Positions 8,641-15,238 of a stretch of DNA of 30,157 nt are shown here, piece after piece. Source of the DNA: RGIG5612 sp045600845. GTDB lineage: Bacteria; Bacillota; Clostridia; Lachnospirales; Lachnospiraceae. A model generated the notes under the pieces. It had not been told where the DNA came from. It saw only the letters and a list, made by a program, of their open reading frames with translations, and did not search any database. Numbering within the stretch: position 1 is the first letter of the stretch; each line of letters opens with the position of its first letter. The position numbers and the translations under genes are program-made. The stretch spans positions 1 through 30,157 of the forward strand of contig JAZRYR010000012.1 in the NCBI GenBank assembly GCA_045600845.1. The letters are read 5' to 3'.

Positions 8641-9104
8641 AGAAAGACAACAACTGGGAACCGGTAATTTTGGCTTTTTGCTGTAATTGGTGTACCTATA
8701 CCGGAGCAGACACCGCTGGATTGAACCGGATGAAGTATCCGGAAAATGTCCGTGTCATCCGGGTTCCTTGTTCCTCCAGAGTGAATCCGCAGTTTATTTT
8801 ACGCGCTTTCCAAAAAGGAGCCGACGGTGTATTAGTATGTGGCTGCCATCCGGGAGATTGCCATTATGCTACAGGAAACTACTATACCAGAAGACGATTT
8901 ATGTTAATGCAACGACTTTTAGAATATAACGGAATTGACCCGAAGCGTTTTCAAGCGAAATGGATCAGCGGAAGTGAAGCAGCAAAATTTCGCGATACCG
9001 TAATTAAAGTCAGTGCGGAAATTAAAGCATTGGGACCAAATACCAAGTTTGCAGAAGGCTTTTATGCACAAAACGGAGGAGGGAATGAAGAATGGGAAAT
9101 TTAA
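8631..9104 (+). CDS. flxD: FlxD / MvhD-like [2Fe-2S] subunit
   Basis: This 157-residue protein belongs to the MvhD family, the [2Fe-2S] subunit that passes electrons from an input module to HdrA. The family's CC-x2-C motif followed by TGAD is near the N-terminus. A Cys-Ser-Ser-Arg segment and the GADGVLVCGC-HPGDCHY region follow in the usual order. A GTG start is chosen from the AAAGGAGG site. The coding region overlaps hdrA by 10 bases and flxC by 13 bases, so hdrA-flxD-flxC are translationally coupled. In methanogens the partner is a hydrogenase. No hydrogenase gene occurs here, and the downstream Flx subunits indicate an NAD(P)H input instead. Confidence 0.88.
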   Translation: MSVKKDNNWEPVILAFCCNWCTYTGADTAGLNRMKYPENVRVIRVPCSSRVNPQFILRAFQKGADGVLVCGCHPGDCHYATGNYYTRRRFMLMQRLLEYNGIDPKRFQAKWISGSEAAKFRDTVIKVSAEIKALGPNTKFAEGFYAQNGGGNEEWEI

Positions 9105-9943
9105 CCAGAGAACAGATTCAGGACCGGATTCGTGAAGAAGCTAAGAAGGCTTTGGCAACGGGAGAAGTAAGTTGTGTTGTAGGATGGACGAAGACCCGGT
9201 TCCCGGACAAAATGAAGCCGTTTTTCGCCGATACCGATGAGGAATGTGACCTTTTGGTGTGGAATGAATACTGTATCAATAGTACGGCGAAGTATGCCTT
9301 GGATGACCGTTATCCAGAGAAAAAAATCGGCCTGATTACCAGAGGCTGTGATAGCCGGGCGCTGAATCGCATGTTGAAGGATAACCAGTTAAAACGGGAA
9401 AACCTATATATTATCGGCATTGTCTGTGATGGAAAAGAGAATCCGGTCTGTGACGGCTGTCCGCATAAGAATCCGTTAACCTATGACGTTTTGGTCGGAG
9501 AGCCGGTAGAAGAAACTATAAATGAAAAACGTTTTGCGGAGGTGGAAGCTTTTGAGAAATTTTCCGCCGATGAAAAATATGAATATTGGGCAAAGCAGTA
9601 CGATAAATGCATCCACTGCTATGCTTGCAGGAATGCGTGCCCAGCATGTAACTGTGTAGAATGTTATGCGGACCAATACCGTGTAGGATGGCAGGGAAAG
9701 GCATCTGACCGGGAACAGAACCAGGTCTATGGTCTGACCAGAGTCTTTCATGTAGGCGACCGTTGCATTGAATGTGGGGAATGTGAGCGGGTTTGTCCGA
9801 TGCATCTTCCAATCATGCGTCAGACAAAGAAAATGTTAAGAGATATTAATGACCTTTTTGGCAACTATGAGTGCGGACTTCCAGATGATACAAAGCCTGT
9901 TTTAGGCGAGTATAAACTGGAGGATCCGGATGAGTTTATGTAG
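9092..9943 (+). CDS. flxC: FlxC-like iron-sulfur subunit
   Basis: This 283-residue protein sits where FlxC lies in hdrCBA-flxDCBA operons. The N-terminal half contains a conserved GCDSRAL segment and a Cys-containing DGCPHKNP segment, features reminiscent of the FrhB/FdhB-type family. The C-terminal half has a two-cluster ferredoxin region: Cys-x2-Cys-x2-Cys-x3-Cys with extra Cys soon after (residues about 174-192), and a second CxxCxxCxxxCP near 228-240. A GGAGGAGGG site precedes the ATG, which is embedded in the end of flxD. No membrane segment is visible, so it is a predicted soluble electron-transfer subunit. Naming it FlxC relies mainly on gene order. Confidence 0.8.
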   Translation: MGNLTREQIQDRIREEAKKALATGEVSCVVGWTKTRFPDKMKPFFADTDEECDLLVWNEYCINSTAKYALDDRYPEKKIGLITRGCDSRALNRMLKDNQLKRENLYIIGIVCDGKENPVCDGCPHKNPLTYDVLVGEPVEETINEKRFAEVEAFEKFSADEKYEYWAKQYDKCIHCYACRNACPACNCVECYADQYRVGWQGKASDREQNQVYGLTRVFHVGDRCIECGECERVCPMHLPIMRQTKKMLRDINDLFGNYECGLPDDTKPVLGEYKLEDPDEFM

Positions 9944-9953
9944 GAGGTGTGTG

Positions 9954-11132
9954 ATGTATTTAGCGAAAAAAGATTTAGAAAAAGCATTACAGACCTTAAG
10001 TCAGAAGGCCGTTGTATTCGCTCCGATACTGGAGACCATAGAAGATAAAGTCTCTGGAGAAAAAACGGAAGAAAAGAAATTCATGCCGTATTTTGACGGA
10101 GCAGAAGTTGCTTTGGAAGGCTTTAATACAGTGAAGCCTCCAAAGGATGTACTGTTTCCGAATGTAGAGAAAATGTACAAGTATAAAACCGGTGCCGGCG
10201 CATATATTAAGGAACTGCTTCCGGAAGATTCTCAGAAGATTATTTTCGGAATCCGTCCATGCGATATGCGGAGTATCGACTCCATGGATAAAGTTTTCCT
10301 GACCAAGGATTATGTGGATTCTTACTACGCAAAACGCCGGGAAAACGTAACGATTGTTGCCTTTGGCTGTCTGGAACCTTCCCGGACTTGCTTTTGCGAC
10401 AGTATGGGCATAGATCCGAATCAGGCACCAACGGCGGACCTTATGATGAATGTGGCAGAAGATTCAGAATTTACGATCTGCAGCGATTGCGGAGCCAAGA
10501 TCCTTACCGAGGATGGGAAGTATGTTCTGACCCCTCAGACGGAAAAAGGAAAAGCTCTTTTAGAACAGTTGAAAGATGTTTTAACAGATGGCGGAGACGG
10601 CAATAAAGACACCAAATGCTCCCTTACGGTTGTGAAAGCAGGAAATTTGGATGAAAAATTATCAAAAATGTTCGAGCATCCAATCTGGGATAAAGTGACG
10701 AAAGGATGTATTGGCTGTGGAACCTGCACCTTTGTATGTCCGACCTGTTATTGCTTCGACATCGATAATGAAAACCATGGTGCAGAAGGCTGCAAATACC
10801 GTTGCTGGGACAGCTGTATGTTTTCGGATTATTCCCGGATGGCTGGTGGAGCCAACCCACGACCGACCAAGAAGGAACGTTTAAGAAACCGCTATCTGCA
10901 TAAACTGGAGTTCTTTAACGAAAGATACGGCGAAACTTTATGCGTGGGCTGTGGAAGATGTATCGAAAGCTGCCCGGCGCACCTGGATATTTCTGATTTT
11001 ATTGAAAAAGCCAGTCTAGTGGAAATTGATGCAAGCAGTTTCAGCGAAGCTGACTTCACAAGGAATCATTCCGCTTCGCAGAATAGGCATCAGGACTCCG
11101 TAGCCTCATGCCTGTCAGAAGGGAGGATGTAG
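9954..11132 (+). CDS. flxB: FlxB-like iron-sulfur subunit (sulfhydrogenase beta / AsrA-like)
   Basis: This 392-residue protein is related to the beta subunit of sulfhydrogenases and to AsrA of anaerobic sulfite reductase. The N-terminal domain carries the GIRPCDMRSI segment typical of the family. A CxxCGxxC-xxxCP-xxCYC cluster motif lies near residues 243-257, and a second CxxCxxCxxxCP near 332-343. ATG at 9954 is chosen because AGGAGG at 9942-9947 precedes it. An in-frame ATG at 9930 lies upstream of that site. The gene most likely works with FlxA to bring electrons from NAD(P)H to FlxD and HdrA. The last roughly 30 residues are polar, unlike the family ending, and are encoded by a run of inverted repeats (see 11041-11112). 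Confidence 0.85.
   Translation: MYLAKKDLEKALQTLSQKAVVFAPILETIEDKVSGEKTEEKKFMPYFDGAEVALEGFNTVKPPKDVLFPNVEKMYKYKTGAGAYIKELLPEDSQKIIFGIRPCDMRSIDSMDKVFLTKDYVDSYYAKRRENVTIVAFGCLEPSRTCFCDSMGIDPNQAPTADLMMNVAEDSEFTICSDCGAKILTEDGKYVLTPQTEKGKALLEQLKDVLTDGGDGNKDTKCSLTVVKAGNLDEKLSKMFEHPIWDKVTKGCIGCGTCTFVCPTCYCFDIDNENHGAEGCKYRCWDSCMFSDYSRMAGGANPRPTKKERLRNRYLHKLEFFNERYGETLCVGCGRCIESCPAHLDISDFIEKASLVEIDASSFSEADFTRNHSASQNRHQDSVASCLSEGRM
11041..11112 (+). repeat. Cluster of nested inverted repeats inside the 3' end of flxB
   Basis: Four small palindromes lie in 72 bases. TCAGC/GCTGA is at 11041-11053 with a GAA loop. GCGAAGC (11044-11050) pairs with GCTTCGC (11073-11079). GGAAT/ATTCC lies at 11062-11072. GGCATCAGG (11086-11094) pairs with CCTCATGCC (11104-11112), with one mismatch. 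No T-tract follows, so this is not an intrinsic terminator. The translated residues look unlike the rest of the FlxB family. It could be a palindromic mini-element inserted at the gene end, or an RNA structure controlling flxA translation. Confidence 0.5.
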
Positions 11133-11134
11133 TT

Positions 11135-11980
11135 ATGGCCATTGATCATGAATGTTCTTGTAATAAGAACCCGTTCGTACCTTTCCTTTGTCAGGTAATC
11201 GATGTAAAACAGGAAACGGGTGATGTTCAGACTTATACCATTCAGACCATGGACGGGAAAAAGCCGTTTTCTCCATTACCGGGGCAGCTGGCTATGGTCA
11301 GCCTGTTAGGAGTGGGAGAGGCTATGTTTTCCATAACCGCTCATGGCGAAGATTATATCCAGTGTGCCATTAAGCGCACCGGCCTTTTGACGGAAGCGTT
11401 CCATGAAATGCTTCCAGGACAGGTCATTGGTATACGGGGACCTTATGGGAATTCTTTCCCAATGGATGACATAAAAGAAAAAGACCTTCTGTTCATCGGC
11501 GGTGGAATCGGAATCGCACCCGTACGCTCCCTGATTCGTTATTGTTTAGAACATAGAAGTGAGTATGGTCATATCGATATTCTGTATGGCGCCCGTTCGA
11601 AAAGTGATATCTGTTTTAAAGAAGATTGTCTGGAAAACTGGAGCAAAGAGCCCGATACCAATGTGTATATTACGACAGATATTTCCACAGAGGACTGGGA
11701 CGGACATGTAGGATTTGTTCCTTCCTACTTGGAAGAATTAGGTTTTCAACCAGAAGAAAAAAAAGTTATTCTTTGCGGACCTCCGATAATGATCAAATTG
11801 TGCAGTGAAAGCCTGATCAAGATGGGATTTGCGAAAGAAGACGTTATTACAACGCTGGAAATGAGAATGAAATGCGGCATAGGAAAATGCGGAAGATGCA
11901 ATATTGGAAGTAAGTATGTATGCTTGGACGGACCGGTTTTTACCCTGGCAGAATTAGAGGAACTTCCGGATGAAAAATAA
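11135..11980 (+). CDS. flxA: FlxA-like FAD/NAD(P)-binding oxidoreductase
   Basis: This 281-residue protein of the ferredoxin reductase / PyrK / AsrB type is the predicted NAD(P)H-oxidising entry point of the Hdr-Flx complex. It has an N-terminal FAD-binding beta barrel with the GPYGN segment, then a nucleotide-binding GGGIGIAPVRS motif, and a C-terminal LCGPP segment. At the end is a [2Fe-2S] set, KCGIGKCGRC with a further Cys about 10 residues later, as in dihydroorotate dehydrogenase electron-transfer subunits. ATG at 11135 follows GGGAGG at 11121-11126 and starts two bases after the flxB stop. NADH is the known donor for Desulfovibrio FlxA. NADH versus NADPH cannot be decided by eye. Confidence 0.88.
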   Translation: MAIDHECSCNKNPFVPFLCQVIDVKQETGDVQTYTIQTMDGKKPFSPLPGQLAMVSLLGVGEAMFSITAHGEDYIQCAIKRTGLLTEAFHEMLPGQVIGIRGPYGNSFPMDDIKEKDLLFIGGGIGIAPVRSLIRYCLEHRSEYGHIDILYGARSKSDICFKEDCLENWSKEPDTNVYITTDISTEDWDGHVGFVPSYLEELGFQPEEKKVILCGPPIMIKLCSESLIKMGFAKEDVITTLEMRMKCGIGKCGRCNIGSKYVCLDGPVFTLAELEELPDEK

Positions 11981-11998
11981 ATGAAATAATAATGTTAT

Positions 11999-12017
11999 CT
12001 GTGGTATAATACCATAG
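11999..12017 (+). promoter_or_regulatory. Internal extended -10 promoter inside a near-perfect palindrome
   Basis: CTGTGGTATAATACCATAG is a 19-base palindrome around one central base with a single mismatched pair. It contains TGG-TATAAT, an extended -10 element (TATAAT at 12005-12010). No good -35 is visible. It lies in the first real gap of the gene series, before the small membrane protein. It is a plausible repressor operator over a promoter for the prenyltransferase segment, but the palindrome could partly follow from the TATAAT itself. Confidence 0.45.
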
Positions 12018-12038
12018 AAGAATTCAAGGAGGATTTGT

Positions 12039-12251
12039 ATGAAAGCATTAACAAAATTAGCTCTGTTAGCAGGCGCAACTTATGGTGGATATTATCTGTA
12101 TAAGAAATATGTAAAACAGCCAAAGGTAGAGGAAGATTTTGACGATCTGGCGGATTCCGGCTTTGATTATGATGATGCAGCGGCAAAAGAAGAAAGCTTT
12201 GCTGATAAAATTAAAGCAGCTGCCAGCAGACAGTTAGACAGAATTAAATAA
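12039..12251 (+). CDS. Small membrane-anchored protein, unknown function
   Basis: This is a 70-residue protein preceded by a strong AAGGAGG site. Residues about 4-22 form one short hydrophobic, Gly/Ala/Tyr-containing segment without a signal-peptidase or lipobox motif. A basic patch follows, then an acidic stretch (about 32-50) and an amphipathic, Lys/Arg-containing C-terminus. This gives a single N-terminal anchor with a charged cytoplasmic tail. I do not recognise a family. Its place between flxA and the UbiA gene suggests an accessory or membrane-docking role for one of those systems, but this is a guess from position only. Confidence 0.7.
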   Translation: MKALTKLALLAGATYGGYYLYKKYVKQPKVEEDFDDLADSGFDYDDAAAKEESFADKIKAAASRQLDRIK

Positions 12252-12257
12252 TAAAAA

Positions 12258-13328
12258 GTGAAAACTATAAAGTATTGGTTTTTAAACGCAAGGTCGGTAT
12301 CGCTCCCACAGAGCATGATGCCGGCGTTAGTTGCGGCTTTTTTAGCAACGAAATATTCAGACTTCAGATGGTATTTAGCGCTCCTGGCGATGATTGGAGT
12401 GGCTTTTGCGCATTTAAGTCTGAATTTATTTGATGACTATTTTGATTATAAAAATGCACAGCAGGGAGAACGGGGGGCTTTGGAACGAGAAGGATTCCGG
12501 GCCAGAACGGTGAAATGTCCGGAACTTCAGAATGGAACGGTAACTTCGAAACAATGGCTTCTTGCCTGCATTATTTTTGGCCTGATTGCCTGTGCCTTTG
12601 GGCTTCCGATTCTGATAATTCGTGGCATAAGAATCTTATATATCGTATTAGCGGTTGCTGTAATCGGAATTTTTTATTCCGCCCCGCCGTTGAAACTTGG
12701 GTATCATGGTCTGGGAGAAATCATTATCGGCATTATTTTTGGACCAGCTTTAGGAATCGGCATGAGTATTGCGGCCGCAGGGGAATTCCATGCTTCGGAA
12801 GTTTTTATTTCTTCTGCTATCGGCATTCTTGTAATTAATATTCTGTATGTTCATTCCGTAATGGATTATGCAGCGGACCAAAAAGCCGGAAAGAAAACCT
12901 TTGCCTGGCTGGTAGGCCCGAAAAAGGAAGAAGCCAGCAGCGAGACTGAGGTAGAGGGAGAAGAACCAAAGAAAAAGGCGGATGGCCGGTATGTTGCCTT
13001 AGGAATCATTAATTTCCTGCCATATCTGATAGTTATTGCAGGAATCATTTTTGCAGGAGTTTCTGCGCAATATATTATCTGCATCTTAGCCCTTCCATGG
13101 ACCGTTGCGCTTTATACTTCTATGTGGATGTTTAAAATCAATCCATTTGGACCGGTGGAGAAGAAGTGGTGGTATGGAAATTTCCCTCTTTGGGATCAGA
13201 TCGTAGAAAATAAAATCGACTGGTTTATGCTACGCTGGTATCTGGCACAGAAAATCAGTACCGTTTTTTCCATTCTTTGCATTCTTTCAGCCATCATCGA
13301 TATGATTGTGAAAATGATGAGCTTATAA
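12258..13328 (+). CDS. UbiA-family aromatic prenyltransferase
   Basis: This polytopic membrane protein of 356 residues is predicted to attach a polyprenyl chain to an aromatic acceptor, as MenA and UbiA do. The first Asp-rich motif begins at Asn56 with Asp59, Asp60 and Asp63. The second is Asp203-x3-Asp207 followed by GKKT. Eight or nine hydrophobic segments are apparent. A charged loop at about 221-243, rich in Glu and Lys, is longer than usual. The GTG at 12258 gives the best N-terminus, but its ribosome binding site is poor, so coupling to the gene seven bases upstream is likely. Its donor is plausibly made by the synthase at 4010-5119. The acceptor is unknown: 1,4-dihydroxy-2-naphthoate is possible, but no men genes are in view. 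Confidence 0.88.
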   Translation: MKTIKYWFLNARSVSLPQSMMPALVAAFLATKYSDFRWYLALLAMIGVAFAHLSLNLFDDYFDYKNAQQGERGALEREGFRARTVKCPELQNGTVTSKQWLLACIIFGLIACAFGLPILIIRGIRILYIVLAVAVIGIFYSAPPLKLGYHGLGEIIIGIIFGPALGIGMSIAAAGEFHASEVFISSAIGILVINILYVHSVMDYAADQKAGKKTFAWLVGPKKEEASSETEVEGEEPKKKADGRYVALGIINFLPYLIVIAGIIFAGVSAQYIICILALPWTVALYTSMWMFKINPFGPVEKKWWYGNFPLWDQIVENKIDWFMLRWYLAQKISTVFSILCILSAIIDMIVKMMSL

Positions 13329-13335
13329 AAATCTC

Positions 13336-14271
13336 ATGAAAATTACTCAGCTTATTTATTTGCCGTTTTGGTATTTGAAAAACGTAATATTCAAAGGTCA
13401 CAATCCGCTGCAGACGGTTTTGTTCGTGACGGATTACTGTTATTTAAAATGTAAGCATTGCTTTGAAATGGGTCATGCCTGTACCATGCAGAAAACCTAC
13501 GAAAATATTAAAGAAGAGCTGGAGTATTCTTATAAGTTAGGCAGCCGTATCGTAGATTTTGAAGGCGGAGAGCCGACCTTGTGGCGGGAGAATGGGAAAG
13601 ACATTAATGATTTAATCCAGCTGGCGAGGAAAATCGGATTTTTCTCCTGTACCGTTACTACCAACGCCCAGATGGATATCTCCTGGGTTAATGCAGACTT
13701 AATATGGATCAGTCTGGACGGTTATAAAGAATACCATGATGCCATTCGTGGAGAGGGCGCTTTTGAAAAGTTGGACCGAAATGCAAAATTGTTTGCCGAG
13801 ACTCAGAAGGAGAAAAAGAAAAAAGGCTTAAAGACCTGTACCTTAGGAGCCAATATTGCGGTCAATAAAATTAACAAAGATTCCGTAACCGACACTTTGG
13901 AATATGTTAAGAATTCACCTTATATTCAAAATATTGCAGTAAACTTCCATACACCATATCCGGGAACGGAGCATATGATGCTGGAAGAGAAAGATAAATG
14001 CGAAGTAATCGATCAAGTTATCGCTTTGAAAAAGCAGCATTATCCGATTCAGAATAGTGTCAGCGGATTAAAAATGATGAAACAGAAAGGCTTTAAGAAA
14101 AACTGTTGGGTCAGCAATTTCATCATTACCAACGGAACCCGGTTTAAAACCTGTCCGGGAGAGACTTTGGGAATTTGTGATGATTGTGGATTCTGCATGG
14201 CGGGAGAGATGTATTGCGTAATGCATTTGAAGCCCGACACCATTCTTTCCGGACTGAAACTTAGATTATGA
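13336..14271 (+). CDS. Radical SAM protein with C-terminal Cys cluster
   Basis: This 311-residue radical SAM enzyme has the [4Fe-4S]-binding Cys35-x3-Cys39-x2-Cys42 and the SAM-binding GGEP at 77-80. Near the end, Cys257, Cys273, Cys281, Cys284, Cys287 and Cys294 form a compact set that could hold an auxiliary Fe-S cluster, as in SPASM/twitch-type enzymes. There is a short hydrophobic N-terminal stretch but no clear signal peptide. It starts seven bases after the UbiA-like gene and overlaps the next gene by ATGA. The reaction is not identifiable from sequence. Its position suggests radical chemistry on the prenylated product, or assembly of a cofactor for the cluster. Confidence 0.85.
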   Translation: MKITQLIYLPFWYLKNVIFKGHNPLQTVLFVTDYCYLKCKHCFEMGHACTMQKTYENIKEELEYSYKLGSRIVDFEGGEPTLWRENGKDINDLIQLARKIGFFSCTVTTNAQMDISWVNADLIWISLDGYKEYHDAIRGEGAFEKLDRNAKLFAETQKEKKKKGLKTCTLGANIAVNKINKDSVTDTLEYVKNSPYIQNIAVNFHTPYPGTEHMMLEEKDKCEVIDQVIALKKQHYPIQNSVSGLKMMKQKGFKKNCWVSNFIITNGTRFKTCPGETLGICDDCGFCMAGEMYCVMHLKPDTILSGLKLRL

Positions 14272-15149
14272 TGTTTATTGATGTTTTGCATATCGTTTCA
14301 GGACCTGTCATTGGTGCAGTTATTGGAGCGTTTACGAATTTCATAGCAATTAAAATGCTGTTCCGGCCTTTAAAAGAAGTAAAGATCGGTAAGTTTAAGT
14401 TGCCTTTTACGCCCGGCGTTATTCCAAAACATCAGGAAGAGCTGGCGGAGGCTTTATCGAAGACAGTATATCAGAACTTCTTTACCAACAGTGATATTGA
14501 AGGAATTTTCATGTCCGACGAAATGGCGGATGCTTTTTCTGATGGTATCTGTAACCTGTTAAGTAATGTGAATCTTGACAAAATCGCTTCTTCTTTAAGC
14601 GAAGAGTCGAAATTGAAAATAAAAGAGGGAGTATATAACAAAGTCCACCGGGCCATTGTGAGTGCAGATATTTCCGGTATCGTTGCGGACCAGGCGGAAA
14701 CTATCATAAAGAATAAGACCCAGAATGGACGAATTGCCGGGAAACTTTTAAACGACAGCCGCATATCGCTGATTGCCGGCATTATCGGAAACGAAGTAGC
14801 GAAATATATCCGGGATCATGACCTGGAGATTATTGCTCCGATCCTGGAGCAACAGGCGGAGGAACTGAAACGGGCGGATGCAGGAGAGCTGGCGGAAAAC
14901 ATCGGCATTGATAAAGAGATGGTCCATAAAGTAATTAAAGGCGGCTATCTGGATTTTATGAGCCACGCCAAATCGACTATCGCAGAAACTTTCCATATCA
15001 AAGAATTTATCTATAATAAAATAATGGAACTGAACCCGGCAGATATTGAACGTCTGGTAAATGAAGCCATTAAAAAAGAAATGAATTATCTGGTATATTT
15101 AGGCGGACTTTTAGGCCTGATTATCGGTATTGTTAATATTTTTATATAG
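14268..15149 (+). CDS. DUF445 (YheB-like) membrane protein
   Basis: This 293-residue protein has hydrophobic segments at both ends (about 7-27 and 273-292) and a helical, charged middle, the usual layout of the DUF445 family. It shows the typical N-terminal GAxTNxxAIKMLFRP segment and a following FTPGVIPKHQ segment. The start at 14268 overlaps the radical SAM stop (ATGA). The function of the family is unknown, with membrane-associated roles suggested. It is the last gene before a strong terminator, so it closes the series that began at 21. Confidence 0.85.
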   Translation: MMFIDVLHIVSGPVIGAVIGAFTNFIAIKMLFRPLKEVKIGKFKLPFTPGVIPKHQEELAEALSKTVYQNFFTNSDIEGIFMSDEMADAFSDGICNLLSNVNLDKIASSLSEESKLKIKEGVYNKVHRAIVSADISGIVADQAETIIKNKTQNGRIAGKLLNDSRISLIAGIIGNEVAKYIRDHDLEIIAPILEQQAEELKRADAGELAENIGIDKEMVHKVIKGGYLDFMSHAKSTIAETFHIKEFIYNKIMELNPADIERLVNEAIKKEMNYLVYLGGLLGLIIGIVNIFI

Positions 15150-15168
15150 AAGTTCTATTTTTCTTTCC

Positions 15169-15208
15169 AAGAAAACTATACTTTTTGTGTAGTTTTCTTC
15201 TTTTTTTC
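15169..15208 (+). terminator. Intrinsic terminator closing the molybdoenzyme-Hdr-UbiA series
   Basis: Arm 15169-15181 pairs with 15187-15199 over 13 pairs (one G-U), with a TTTTT loop and a T-rich tail CTTTTTTTCC. The arms are A/T-rich at the base. It could work on both strands. Confidence 0.9.
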
Positions 15209-15220
15209 CACTATATCTAG

Positions 15221-15229
15221 TGATAGAAT
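15221..15229 (+). promoter_or_regulatory. Extended -10 promoter candidate before the MATE gene
   Basis: TGA-TAGAAT follows the terminator with no good -35 (TTTTTT at the right distance). Transcription would begin around 15236, almost at the annotated ATG (15239). The mRNA may therefore be leaderless, or translation may begin at the in-frame ATG at 15254. Confidence 0.45.
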
Positions 15230-15238
15230 CTTAAAGTT

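Noticed and set aside
9954..11980. Anaerobic sulfite reductase AsrA-AsrB or a sulfhydrogenase
   Set aside because: The two proteins resemble those subunits, but no AsrC or hydrogenase subunit is present and the genes follow hdrCBA-flxDC, so FlxB and FlxA fit better.
12258..13328. Naming the prenyltransferase menA
   Set aside because: No menaquinone biosynthesis gene is in the window, so the aromatic acceptor is unknown.
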